A stretch of 18,730 nt of DNA from the NCBI GenBank assembly GCA_012184525.1, contig WOFQ01000165.1, positions 1 through 18,730 on the forward strand, in the 5' to 3' direction. The notes under the pieces were generated by a model, which worked only from the letters and a program-made list of their open reading frames with translations, had not been told where the DNA came from and ran no database searches. The DNA is from Xenoacremonium recifei. Taxonomy: Eukaryota; Ascomycota; Sordariomycetes; Hypocreales; Nectriaceae. Each line of letters opens with the position of its first letter. The stretch's first letter is position 1. Of the stretch, positions 1 through 10,620 are shown piece after piece. The position numbers and the translations under genes were made by a program.

Positions 1-45
1 GTTTGTTGTTGTCTTTCGTTTTTGGGTGTTTTGTGTTTGTGTGGT

Positions 46-76
46 GGGGGGGGGGGGGGGCGGGGGGGGGGGGGGG
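46..76. repeat. Poly-G tract
   Basis: This stretch is 31 bases of G broken only by a C at position 61, preceded by a GT-rich stretch. It lies about 390 bp upstream of the UstYa-like start codon. It is a simple low-complexity tract. G-runs of this length can form G-quadruplexes and are prone to length errors in sequencing. Short open frames across it encode only poly-glycine and are not genes. Confidence 0.9.
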
Positions 77-133
77 TCGTAACCAGAGGCGTCATTGTTC
101 TCCTGTTTTGGAATTTAGGCGATCATACGAGAT

Positions 134-147
134 CCCCGACTTTCCTC
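134..147. promoter_or_regulatory. Partial copy of the cluster CGG-N5-CGG-like motif
   Basis: CCCCGACTTTCCTC matches the promoter motif at 10475-10488 at 12 of 14 positions, including the 11-base core CCCGACTTTCC. The second CCG triplet is CCT here, so one half-site is imperfect. It lies about 320 bp upstream of the UstYa-like ATG. A link to the same regulator is speculative, since a single imperfect copy can occur by chance. Confidence 0.2.
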
Positions 148-466
148 AGACCGCGCTTAGAGTTCCTCCCCACAAGTCGCTTCATGAGTGTCACAGTGGA
201 TTCAAAGCCGCCCGGATGAAGTTTGAGAAATCTTTTCATCTTATGTAGCCATTCATGATATGTTTGCTCCTCATCTTGACTTCTTTCTCCCTTTTGTCTG
301 TTCCGATTCAGTTGATCTGGAATCGCACTGTTACTTTCTTGATCCTCTGACTTTTTTCAACTCTCTTTCGCTCCTGTCTGCCATTCGCTTGAGCGAATCA
401 AGCTGTTTGACAGCCTTTTCACAAGTTTCTTTTCCTTCGAACTTTTTCCCTTTTGTGCATACAGCC

Positions 467-1386
467 ATGGTAGCTAAGACAGATGCCGTTTATCAACCTA
501 TTCCTCTTGACGAGGAGCAGCCGTCCTCTGAGAAGAGCCGGATGTTGTCACAGCCAGCGGGACTTGCTGATCACCCTCAGACCTGGGGGCATTTTCGAAA
601 GAATCCTTCTTTTCTTGTTTGGACATGCAACGGCTTGCTCTTTTCGATGTCGTTGATCTGCTTGGCTCTATCTTTTTGGATGCGCGTCAGCTTGCCTTTA
701 GACCATTTCTGTGCACAATATCTATCGCCTTATTGTAAGAAACAGCAGGACCTTGTGAGACTTGAGACATACTTTTCTAACATCTCTCAGCACCCGCGCA
801 GTCTGTCGTCAGATATGAGACAGTACGATACAACATTACCCCAGTTCTTGAACACTCGGAGTACGTGGGATATGGTCCAGAGGTGGACAAGGCGTGGGAT
901 CACATCACCTATGACGTTGGTGATCAAATGATCAACCGTGAGGAGCTCGATCGTCTTGGTCTCGACCCCAAGTCCCTAACAATTAAGCACCCGAAAACTG
1001 GCGCCGAAGGATATCGTGTCGGGATACAAGTGTTTCATCAACTCCACTGCCTCAATCTCCTTAGACAGGATAGCTACAAGGACTACTACTCGCACCATGG
1101 TGGAGACATTGAAACAACTGCTGAGAACCTGAGGGGGCACCTGGGTGAGCTTCTCTGCTCTTGTAAGATACTAATTACTGGGCTAACTTGATGAATAGAT
1201 CATTGCCTCGAGATATTACGCATCAACCTCATGTGCCAGAGCGACGTTGGAGTCTACCCATTCAAATACTATGATGGGTTCGACGGCCATTGGCCAGACT
1301 TCAGCACCTTGCATACCTGCCGAAACTTTTACGATATAAGGGACTGGGCCTTCGAGAATGCTGTTGTATTCGGGGACGAGGATTAG
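467..1386 (+). CDS. UstYa-like (DUF3328) oxidase, three exons
   Basis: The exons are 467-734, 791-1144 and 1199-1386, with introns GTAAGA...CTCAG and GTGAGC...ATAG, both phase 1. They give an intact 269-residue protein. It has a cytosolic N-terminus, one membrane helix at about residues 50-71, and a lumenal domain carrying both hallmark motifs of the family: HQLHC (172-176) and DHC (208-210) in the DHCxxxLR context. The second motif is created by the exon 2/3 splice, which supports that junction. In ustiloxin and related pathways, UstYa proteins catalyse oxidative modification or cyclisation of peptides; others act in nonribosomal or polyketide pathways. The ATG at 467 is chosen because the open frame upstream (from 260) lacks protein character and the membrane helix then sits at the usual distance from the N-terminus. 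No precursor peptide or partner enzyme is visible downstream; upstream lies outside the window. The substrate is unknown. Confidence 0.9.
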
Positions 1387-1764
1387 CTCACAGTCTTTGA
1401 ATTTTAAATTGTACAATTGCTCCATATGATATTGGAAAGTACAGATGAAGACAACTCGGAATTGCTCACATGCGGATATGGGAGTAAATCAATTCGTGGG
1501 AACTTGCCGGTGCCACTTATACGTGAGCACGGCCCCAATAACTATCATGGAGGTGGTATTGGATAATAAAAGTGTTTATTGGATTCATATATTTTTCACC
1601 TGTCTCTATAAACCATCCATAGGACTGCCGAGAGCTTTATGCAAAGTCTGTCAAGAGGATAATGAGTTAGGAACTTTGCAAATCGAGGACAGGCGGGGGC
1701 CTTCCTTTGTACACGCGTCGACTTGGGTTTCTTATGTATGTTTTAGAGGTCCGTAAGATTGTCT

Positions 1765-1783
1765 GGAAAGTCGGACCTTTCGG
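1765..1783. promoter_or_regulatory. Zinc-cluster-like CGG repeats in spacer
   Basis: GGAAAGTCGG at 1765-1774 is the exact reverse complement of the ten-base core CCGACTTTCC found at 10475-10488. A further CGG follows at 1781-1783, giving CGG-N6-CGG. The preceding base is T rather than C, so the first triplet is TGG. It is about 380 bp past the UstYa-like stop and far from any start codon, so a function is doubtful. Confidence 0.15.
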
Positions 1784-2278
1784 ACATGTTCTTACGCAGC
1801 TTAAGGATGCCAAAGCTAACTGAGTTTAAGTCGTCAGCGGAACTCTTGCTGTCACGACTTGCAACCAGAACCTGATGTGGCCTCCTGAACAGAGGGATCC
1901 TGGGACGCTGGAGGTCTAGATTGCGTTCGAGAATCTGAGAGAAGGTGCAGCCGTTTCTGGAGGCATGCATTAGGCCCTCTGTAGAAACGTCAAAGAACAG
2001 CAGTCTGGACTGGCGAACACTCCTGGATGGTTTCTTATGCGCTGTCGACATACGGTGTATGCACCCGGAACTGGGCGCGACTACTCCTGTTTTGAAACCT
2101 GCGTTACTTTGAAGGGTAATTGGTCGTTAAAAAGACGTCAGTAAATTGAGGGAGGGGGCTATGTACGGTCACTGCCACGGAATAGAGTATAGCTACGGCA
2201 CCTCTGACCAGTCAATCCAGCCTGGGGAGGAAGGTAGTGAGTGTACCTGGCTCCAGTCCAGTTGTTAGTCCGCCTTAT

Positions 2279-2290
2279 CGGGGCGAGCCG
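2279..2290. promoter_or_regulatory. CGG-N6-CCG inverted repeat
   Basis: CGGGGCGAGCCG is an inverted CGG pair with a six-base spacer, the arrangement bound by some Zn(II)2Cys6 regulators such as yeast Ppr1. The flanks extend the symmetry to ATCGG...CCGAT. It lies in a GC-rich patch at 2260-2330 inside an otherwise AT-rich spacer. No gene start is adjacent, so this is only a candidate site. Confidence 0.2.
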
Positions 2291-3785
2291 ATCACCCGCT
2301 CAGCCAGCTCGCGGGGGCATGTCCCGTTCCAAAATAAGACAAGGTGCACCTTGGTAATTGACAATGTTTCTCGCCGGAGCGAATATTCAAGATGCTGGAG
2401 ATAGGACAGTTATTGTAGTGAGCAGCAAGCTGGGTGTGGCTGTTATTGTGTTTCTTCTAGTGGGATTTCTCCTACAGAATTACTTGTAGTATATGGGGCC
2501 CTACACTTCGCAATCACGCAAAGGCCAAAGGCCACTCCCCTCTCTGTGGGCAAGCGGGTGGCTAGTCAAGGAACTTGTGCATAATTCATCCATGGCTTCC
2601 GCGCAACCCTATTCACGTTCTTCTAGAGTTCCAGCATGCTTCTCTGCTTGTAGATGAAGTAGAACTGTTCAGGATATCCTTGTGCTTGACACACATTAAT
2701 TAATACATAACACTGCATAAGAAACAACAAATCAATTAGAGTCTGACATACTTCTAACTCGCCTTATACTACTTGTCATCTCCTCTTGTATAGACAGTAT
2801 TCGCAATCACCTTACTTTGATATAAGGTGGCCGGCCGTGTCGATAGGCTCTTCCGCTACACCCTCAGAATCCTCTGTCTGTTTGATTACCCGAAGCTGTT
2901 GTGCGCTCCGAAAATGACACATGAATCTTGCACGTGAATTCCATGCCAGAATTTTTTTTGGAAGCGTTAGTCGACGTTCACATCCGGCTACCAATGTTCC
3001 TTCGCATCCTACTATGACCCACTGAGATAACATGCTCCACTCGACAATGGCGCATGGTGTGCTGTTTGTAGTCCCCTTTTCCAAAATGATTGACGGTTAA
3101 TTGCACGATATTCTGGACCTTCCCCTTTTGTCACACCGAACGATTTTCGACTGTTCCTTTATCTCTCCCTGCTCGGTTGCTCTGTGAACCTGAGTAAAAC
3201 GCGTGGCCCTGGGGAAAACTAAAATCTGACGGATATTTCCAACTAGCCCTTTGTTCCTTATGCTGAATGGAATTTCAAATGACACAAAAAGGATTCTGCG
3301 ACTCAGTGACCTGAAAACTGCCGATGGTGAGCTTTCCGCTGGAACACAAAGTGTCCTCACGTCGCAGATACCAGGTTTGGCTGTGGGTTCACCGTGCAAT
3401 AGTACTTGTAGATTAAGAGGCGGATCAGAGTGACACTGAAAATCAGTGTTAGAAAGACCTGTTCATGGAAGTAAATCAACAAAGCTAACCGAAGCGCTAA
3501 TGTATAGACTAGTAGCCGTCGCTCGAAATAGACTGTGACCAATAACTTGCCGAGGATTGATGTTGCGACGCTCGTTGATTAAGGCATAGTGTCTCATTGA
3601 CTTCTTCAGGTCGCAAATGGGATTCTAGAGATCCTGACACGTGGCGTATGTAACCGAGTTGTAGGAATGGTTGTGTGGAGCCGAATCCTTCAATCTGGAT
3701 GGTCCTGGAACCACGTAGGAATTATTCCCATAATCATACGGAAGTGTCTAGCTGCATAGAATTATGGCCCTTGATAATGCCTGCA

Positions 3786-3791
3786 TATAAA
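3786..3791 (+). promoter_or_regulatory. TATA box of the phospholipase-like gene
   Basis: TATAAA lies 96 bp upstream of the start codon at 3887, a normal distance for a fungal TATA element plus a short leader. It suggests the promoter still looks intact although the gene body is broken. Confidence 0.4.
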
Positions 3792-3886
3792 CGCTTGGAA
3801 CTACCTTTGCGAGGATTTCGGATTCGCTCAAGTGAACAGTGGCAGTAAGCTATCACAAAACGATCCAAAGTACCAGGTCGATCGAC

Positions 3887-6494
3887 ATGTCTCTCCGCAA
3901 ACTTCTCATGTGCACCTGCATGGCAACGGCTGTAGACGCAGGATCGCTATCCGATGTCAAACATCTCGTGATGGTGATGTTTGAGAACAGGTCTTTCGAT
4001 CACTATTTTGGGACTATGGCTGGTGTTCGAGGTTTCGCCGACACAAATGTCCAAATAAACCCCAGCACTGGTCTCAACACTTTTCAGCAGTACGTTCTCT
4101 CGTGGAGTAATTCCCAATCGGAGGATATTTTCACTAATCAAGCTTTCCAAAAATTGAAGAATTGTTACCTCTAACCTCTCAAACAATACTAATATTTTGT
4201 TGCCTTTCAAAGCAGACTACTTAGGTGGAAACTGGTCAGACGCTGCGCAACGTACTTGGGGAGGCTCCAATGCCTGGACTGAAGTACATGAGGCGCTCAA
4301 CAATGATTCGAACGATCAATGGGCCGTCGCTAATACACCATGGAGCATGATGTATTATGATCGTAATAATATCCCCGTACACTTCGCAATCGCCGAGAGC
4401 TTCACAGTCGCAGACATGTATCAGGTACGACTAGCCATGACGAGCATCGGATGAGCCTCAGAGGACTGAAAGACGAATCTTTGAGTTGATATAGCAATCC
4501 GTCGTTGCGGTCACGAACCCAAATCGCGTCATGTGTAAGAAAAAGATCTTTGTCCCATTGGACACATCAGTAAAACTATATAATTAACTAGTCTTAACAG
4601 GGATGGGCGGCTCTGTTAATATTCCAGGAGGTAAACAAAGTCCTGACGCGGGGGGACCAATCTTGGAGAACTCCTGTGCTTCCAGTATTTAGAGACCACA
4701 AATCCGCTAGCAAGAGACTGCTCTGACTGTCGCATATCTAGCCTGCGACGAAGAAGACCGGATCAACTGTTGCCCTTTGACTTGGAAACCTGTTGCAGAG
4801 GTAAGTCATGTTCTCCAAGTTCTCAGCGACACTGCTCCATAGAGGCGTACCAATCATTTCACAGTATGTCCAGGATGCTGGAGCAAGCTGGCGACTGTTC
4901 CAGTCGGACGATGATATGGCTTATATGAATATCTCTCTTCGCTACTTTGAGGACTTCCAGAATTCTGAGCCTGGAGAACATTATACGATAATGGTGTTGG
5001 GTTTTATGGAATAGCACATACGATCAGTTCGTAAAGGATGCGACAGAAGGTACCCTTCCTCAGATTTCGTGGCTTATCGGGCCTGCTGTTACCACTGAGC
5101 ATCCTCCTCGCCTTCCAAACAATGGGGCCTGGTTGCAAAAACACCTTGTCGAAGCAGTGGTGAACGGTAAGGCTTGGAAAGACACAGTGATGTTAATCTC
5201 CTACGATGGCAAGTCCACTCCATCTCGATTTCGCCTACTGTATATTGACAACTGCAAAGAGGAAGGTGGCTGGTACGACCATGTTACCCCATACCACTCA
5301 CCGTGAGCTTCTGAAGTTAGAAGAGACTAGAGAACCTGCCTAATTAATAAAACTGACAGCAAAGGGACTACCGGAGAGTGGATGGAAGACCCGTATGGGA
5401 CGCTCGGGGAGGTGTATGCTGGTCCAGGTAAGAGGCATGGCCCTTTTCATGTTGAGGCCACTAATATATCTCCTAAACGGCAGGGTCCCGTGTTCCCTTT
5501 TACATAATTTCACCTTGGATTAGAGGAGGACGTGTTTTCACCGAGCACGCCGATCATATATCTCAAAGTACGCCCTGACAAATTTGAGAAGAGATACGAT
5601 GCTAAATCTATTAATAGTTCTCTTTCTTGGTGAATCTTGTACCTGTTCAGGCTGAGACTACTGCTCACTAACGATATGACTTCAGAGAAGTTCTTGTAAG
5701 CCAATAGGTTCAAGGACTTCAGGGTTGGTAAGTATCTTCATAGCTGTTCTGCAGACATTTCACTTATGCATGATTGGATAGACGAGATTTCTGACTGGCG
5801 CCGAGAGAGTATGTCAGATCTTGTCAACGCGTTTGAATTCGACAACGCATGTATTACACTTCATGTTTCATACCAAGCTCTTCATGTATACGCTTTCATG
5901 TACAGAGCTCACATCTTCATTTGTATATTTCTAGCCTGACTATTCGCATCCCAACATCCCGGACATTCCTTCCAAGCAGGCCAGCGGAAACTACACGGAG
6001 ATGTTAACCTATCAATCTGAATGTGAAGCTGCATACCCGGAACAGCCAGTCGTACCATACGGCGAGCAGGTCCCACTTTCTCGATTATCCGATGTTGTCG
6101 AGAACGGCTATAAGCCCATGCGTGGAAATCTGATAGAGGGGCGTTACATTACACTTGAAATGAACGGATTTGCACTGTCTACTCAGCTACAAAGGCATCG
6201 ACCGACCATTCAATCACTCAACAGCGTTGGGTGGTACACCAAAGTGATGTCGAGGATAATGGCCCAACATTCAAATTTTCAAGCGTTCTCGATGACAAAT
6301 TCATATCTAGATCTCATACACTAAACAAGGACAAAGGATCCGCGCAAGAGTTCAGAGTCACTTACTACCGAAAAGGTCACTCATATGCCCTGCAAAGCGC
6401 GGATGGAGAATACTTGGCTCTCACTAAGGACGGTCGAGTTCAGTACCAGAAAGAGCAAGTTGGATTCCAGCTTTATGCGGTAAACTATAAATAA
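3887..6494 (+). pseudogene. Secreted phosphoesterase / phospholipase C-family pseudogene, 13 exons
   Basis: Homology-guided exons: 3887-4089, 4160-4424, 4495-4534, 4601-4675, 4742-4800, 4865-5208, 5260-5302, 5360-5427, 5484-5567, 5618-5629, 5686-5727, 5782-5846, 5935-6494, about 620 codons. The product begins with a secretion signal (about 1-18) followed by the family motif ENRSFDHYFG (33-42). Further family motifs are YLGGNW, TNPNR, GGWYDH, PYHSP, EWMEDPYG and TEHADH, and there is a C-terminal beta domain. This is the phosphoesterase family (PF04185) of fungal phospholipases C and bacterial PlcH/PlcN, which split phosphodiester bonds of phospholipids outside the cell. Lesions: single-base losses near 4976, near 5018 and near 6180, and a TAA at 5697-5699 (one C-to-T change from CAA). 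Two introns use GC donors (5209, 5847) and exon 10 is only 12 nt. As it stands, translation fails in exon 6, before several conserved motifs. It is most likely a relatively recent pseudogene; sequence error is the alternative. Confidence 0.85.
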
Positions 6495-8496
6495 GAAGAT
6501 GGAATATGAGTCTGCTAAGTTACAATATAATTTAGAGATCACAGGTAATATAGTGTAAAGACATAGGTGTAATAACCCAGCCCACAGACCTATAGGCCTA
6601 GCATGTGACTAATAAGCGGGCTTACCATAGCATTTGGCTGCGATAGATTGACTTAGCCTTGTATTATCACTATGCATAGTTGAGCGCGCTAAGTGCTTGT
6701 CTCTTCCTTCTTCATACGATGCTTCGCTTCATACTGCTACTTGGAGTAATTGGTTCACTGTCTCTTGTCGCTCGCTTAGCACCCGAAAAGAAGTTAAAAA
6801 GATTTGTCTTCATGGAAGCGAAATTAACGTGATTATGTTTTTATTCCTCTAAAGAAAGAGTAGATATCGACAGCGCTCAAGCACAGTGCAGCTGGAAGCC
6901 GCCAGATGGAAACGGCTAATATGCGATTTTTCCAGTATCCGGCGAGTCCATGCCAGGTAGAAGAGGCTATGGACATAGCAAGATTGAACATTTAGTAATA
7001 ACAGTATTCCAACCCTAAGATGCAAGGAAACCGCGTCTAAACGACAACAGTGTACGTACTTGGGATGGGTATTGCGACTTTGACCTTGTCTGGACTGTTT
7101 AGAAGGTGGTGCAATGGAATCGACATTCTTGGTGGGGCGGCTTGGCCAAGTGCAACAGCTTTTTACAATCCGGCAACCTTGATGTAGTGAACGGAGCAGG
7201 TGTCGGTGTCTGACTTGGATATTCCGTCGAATAGGCCGAGTCATAAACCCGTACCCACATAGACTTCCTGACTTGAGCTTTCGTGGCGAGTGAGTTGCTC
7301 CAATAGCTGAGACGGGAAGGAAAGGATCGCGACGGCGCGCGTGGGTCTGGAAACGTCCTTGTTATAATCTGTCGCTAACGCGCCGCGTGAAATGGCCTCG
7401 AGGGAAAATGTCTGCATTTGTCCCCTGTTCATATTCTATACAAGCTGGGTATGCCATATTTTTCCTTTCTGAATTAGCAATATGATCTCCGTGGCCGACA
7501 TATTGATCCTGTAGAAGGGTTGAGCAGTGTAATTAGAAAGATGCTGTATGGGAGAGCAAATATTGGTACTGGATAGTACTCCAAATTATCTATCTTCATT
7601 GAAGCAATGTTACGGGATGGGTTCGACAGGGAAGATATTAGCTGAGATAACATAATATTCAAGAGCTAGGTTTACAATTATCTACGTGGTATTAAATCTA
7701 GCATTATATTCGGGAATTGATTTCCGTCTGCGGATTACATGTGGAATCAATCATCTCCTGAGGGTAAAACGGAACCACAAGCTTGGACAAGGTAATGTAT
7801 ACGTTTAAAATAATGGAACTTTCGGTACATATTTGAACGCCTACTTGAGAGGAGCAAATCGATTGAGACAGAGAGAAGAACAACAAGTAACTACGTTGGA
7901 TGATATTTAAATTGACCCGGATGGTAATATTTGTACGCAGACAGGATTGTACTCGCATCTAAGGTGAATTTACGAGGTGAAACATGAAAGGACTATCCGC
8001 TGTTTCTGAGAGGACGATAACTGGATCAACATTAAAGTGGGCAAGAGGCTACTGTACTGGTCTTGCATCAATTTTTTGTATTGTATTTGAGACCTAGCTA
8101 TCTAGGTTTCACCCCTATAGGGTAGACGTTGTTACTCAGACGGGCTCAGAAGTCCGCCAATGCGGTGCGTGAAATGTCGCAGTAACAACATTTTTCAAAT
8201 GAGAAGTAGAAGAAAACCGCTAGGGCGATATCAACTTAAGCATCTGAGACGTCGAATTGGATTTGGAATCTCGAAGTCAAAGTCTTGGAAGGTCTGAGGT
8301 GCGTCTAGCTAAGTTACTAAATAGCTGTCCCCTTTAGCAGCAGCTTAGACAGATATAACTATTAGGCTGGCCCTGACTTAGTGCCGGACTATAGCTGTAC
8401 AAAGGCAAAGCTCGCATTCGATTTCACCGCACACTAAATTATCCTTACGCTCCCGCCAATTTGCCATGGAACTGCGAGAAAGGCCACCGGAAGTAC
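6495..8496. other. Gene-poor spacer of about 2 kb
   Basis: Nothing here can be defended as a gene. The longest frame is 131 codons at 6849-7244 (-), with no recognisable domain. A parallel minus frame over the same bases shows hydrophobic, protein-like stretches broken by stops, so a badly decayed gene is possible. The sequence from about 7440 to 8100 is AT-rich. Small imperfect palindromes occur at 8092-8107 (ACCTAG-N4-CTAGGT) and 8111-8123 (ACCC-N5-GGGT). I found no terminal inverted repeats or transposase motifs. Confidence 0.55.
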
Positions 8497-10330
8497 TTAG
8501 GCAAAAGACTCTACATGAACACTGGCAGATTTCACTTCGGTTCCAGGCGCCTTGACTGCAAGCTCGGTCTTGGAAAGAATACTGTTTTGCCCTGGAATGA
8601 ACCAACCTGTCTCCTTGAAGAGGCGGTTCATCTCTTCGAGAGGAATACCTTTGGTCTCTGGCAAGAATGCCCAGAAAAATATGGCGTTGGTTATGTTGCA
8701 GATAACGAAGAGGAGGAAGTAACGCCAGCCTTGCGACTCAATGGCTATTCTGAATCAGTAAGCATGAAAGGGAAAAAGTGTCAATAGAGAACTCACCAGA
8801 GTCCGTAATCTGTCCGATCATAGTGTTGAACGCGAAACTGACGAGACAACCAATGGCGACGCCATGAGCACGGGTTTTGGTATCGAAGATCTCTGAGGGA
8901 ATGACCCACGAAAGCGAGCCACAGCACATGGAGAAAGCGAACTGGAAGATCCATCCAAAGACAAGGAACAACCAGAGGAGACCATCTTGTGTACTCTTGC
9001 TGACAAGGTCGAATTTGGCGATGACTGTGGCCGTGACGATAAAACAGACTGAGCAAGTCAAGTTACCTATAATCAGGGGCCAACGTCGTCCGATATGGTC
9101 GATGAAGAGAACAGTGCACATCTGACCGGCAATTCCCCAGAGGTATGAGATTCCGGTGTAAAGAAGGGCCTTGGAAGTGCCAACTCCGACCTGCTGGTAG
9201 ATGTTCGGGGAAAAGTATTGGATCGCGGAGACACCGGTCATCTGAACAGAGGCCTGGAGAGCCGAGACAAGGAAAAGTCGTCGAAATGACGTCGGGTCCT
9301 TGAAGAGCTCGTACAAGCTTGAAGCACCGTTTTCCTTCTCATCACGAATTCTGTCCTTGATCTGGTTATATTCCGCCTGAACCCACTCATCGTTGAGATC
9401 TCCATTGGAGTGAAGCTTGGCTAGAGTAGCGAGGGCGTCTTGGTGTCGGTCGTGGTCCATTAGCCAACGGGGGGATTCCGGGAACAGGAGAATAACGCCT
9501 CCCAGGATACCGGCCGGGATGATCTGAATACCGAGAGGCACACGCCACTGGTTGTCACCAGTGAAGTTGTCGACAGTGCCATGCGCAGTGAAGACTAGAG
9601 CATATTAGTTTCCTCGTTCATGTAAAGTTTTACGGGAAGGTAAAGAGTCTCTTTACGTACCAGCGGTGGTAGCTCCGAACCCAATGAAGAGTTGTTGCAA
9701 TCCTGTCAGACGTCCACGAATAGCTGGATGGGCGATCTCGGCTTGATACAGTGGGACGATCATAACCAGAACACCAACACCGAGACCAGCCACTACTCGG
9801 CCACCATAAAGATATCCGAGGTTTTGAGCAGAGGTCTGCACAGCGCCGCCAAGGCAGAAGATCAAAGCTCCCAAGATGATGGTCCAACGGCGACCAAGGC
9901 GATCGGCAGTGATACCTGCTACGGCAGCACCAAAGAAGGCCCCTCCGGTGAAGACTGAGACAACGGCACCGCTGTTCAGGGACAAGGTCAGTTAGCTGAC
10001 GACTATTTGCCGGCGAAGCAGCCAGAAGTTGGTTACGAATACGTACATTTCATTTGACGACGGGTCGTGGAACGTGGATACGAAGGAGTCCGAAGCAACA
10101 ACACCGCCAATGACCCCGAGATCGTAACTGATTGCATTCGCACGTGTTAGCTTCTAGTTGTAGTATAGCGCATGGATGGGTGGACCAGAGCCTCGAGTAG
10201 CACTCACCCAAAGAGAAAAGAGCCGAATGAGGCAAAAAGTCCCACAAGGAGCTGGAGAGTGCCATTAGCTGTGGTAGATAAGCAAAGATTGTCCCGACCG
10301 AGGACGTACCTGATACAAGTGAGGCTGCAT
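8497..10330 (-). CDS. MFS sugar transporter, six exons
   Basis: The minus-strand exons 10330-10310, 10251-10208, 10127-10047, 9971-9661, 9594-8797 and 8744-8497 join in frame to an intact 500-residue protein, the usual length for fungal sugar porters. Sugar-porter signatures are all present: a GSFLFGYDLG-like first helix (about 17-26), the loop motif DRLGRR (72-77), a GRVVAGLGVG helix, PESPR (191-195) and PETKG (447-451). Twelve membrane helices are expected, with a central cytosolic loop rich in charged residues. It should act in the plasma membrane as a proton-coupled mono- or disaccharide importer; the substrate cannot be read from the sequence. The 21-nt first exon gives a short N-terminus typical of the group. 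It shares a 376-bp divergent promoter with the zinc-cluster regulator, and its neighbours encode glycosidases, so uptake of their product is the likely role. The 3' splice at 8745 is chosen because the nearer AG would bring an immediate stop. Confidence 0.9.
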
Positions 10331-10474
10331 CTTGATAATAGATAAATGATGGAGGTAGTTGAAAGAAGCGTGTGGGAACCCCATGGGCCATGCCTCCGGT
10401 ATTTAAACATGCCTTATGGAGAAAGATTTGCGGGCGTGCGGGGAGTTGGGTGAAGACTCCTGAAATAGAGGGCT

Positions 10475-10488
10475 GCCCGACTTTCCGC
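10475..10488. promoter_or_regulatory. Shared motif copy 1, CGG-N5-CGG direct repeat
   Basis: GCCCGACTTTCCGC; the complementary strand reads CGG-AAAGT-CGG. It matches copies 2 and 3 at 12 of 14 positions. It lies 145 bp upstream of the transporter start and 219 bp upstream of the regulator start. A direct CGG repeat is a recognised type of zinc-cluster target, and the neighbouring gene encodes such a protein. Confidence 0.6.
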
Positions 10489-10606
10489 GGCCTCGCCCCG
10501 CATCTTCCCCCGCCGTGGGGTTAGAGCTCGTTTAAGCGCCGCCTCCGGATTGGAGCTGCTACAAAACCTAGAGACTAATGCCTTTTCTAATCGCCCTGAA
10601 AACTCT

Positions 10607-10620
10607 GCCCGACCATCCGC
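10607..10620. promoter_or_regulatory. Shared motif copy 2, CGG-N5-CGG direct repeat
   Basis: GCCCGACCATCCGC, in the same orientation as copy 1 and 87 bp upstream of the regulator start codon. The position fits autoregulation of the zinc-cluster gene. Confidence 0.55.

Larger units (their letters stand above)
1387..3886. other. Gene-poor spacer of about 2.5 kb
   Basis: I see no supportable gene between the UstYa-like gene and the phospholipase-like pseudogene. Open frames are about 60-103 codons, lie on both strands and lack recognisable motifs. The most protein-like is 1743-2051 (-), with a weak resemblance to the N-terminal GC-x-x-C-type region of fungal HET-domain proteins, but no HET core follows. 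Two zinc-cluster-type sites stand out: 1765-1774 (GGAAAGTCGG) and 2279-2290 (CGG-N6-CCG). The last 100-150 bp form the promoter of the downstream gene. Confidence 0.6.

Noticed and set aside
3..248. Open frames over the poly-G tract
   Set aside because: They consist of poly-glycine from low-complexity DNA and have no homology signal.
260..466. N-terminal extension of the UstYa-like frame upstream of the ATG at 467
   Set aside because: The extension is pyrimidine-rich leader sequence without protein character, and the ATG at 467 gives the usual distance to the membrane helix.
6849..7244. 131-codon minus-strand frame
   Set aside because: It has no domain, an unusual basic composition and no supporting splice or promoter signals; only a decayed gene could be argued.
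10382..10391. Upstream ATGs in the transporter leader
   Set aside because: They lie only about 10-20 bp from the TATA-like element at 10401, probably upstream of the transcription start.
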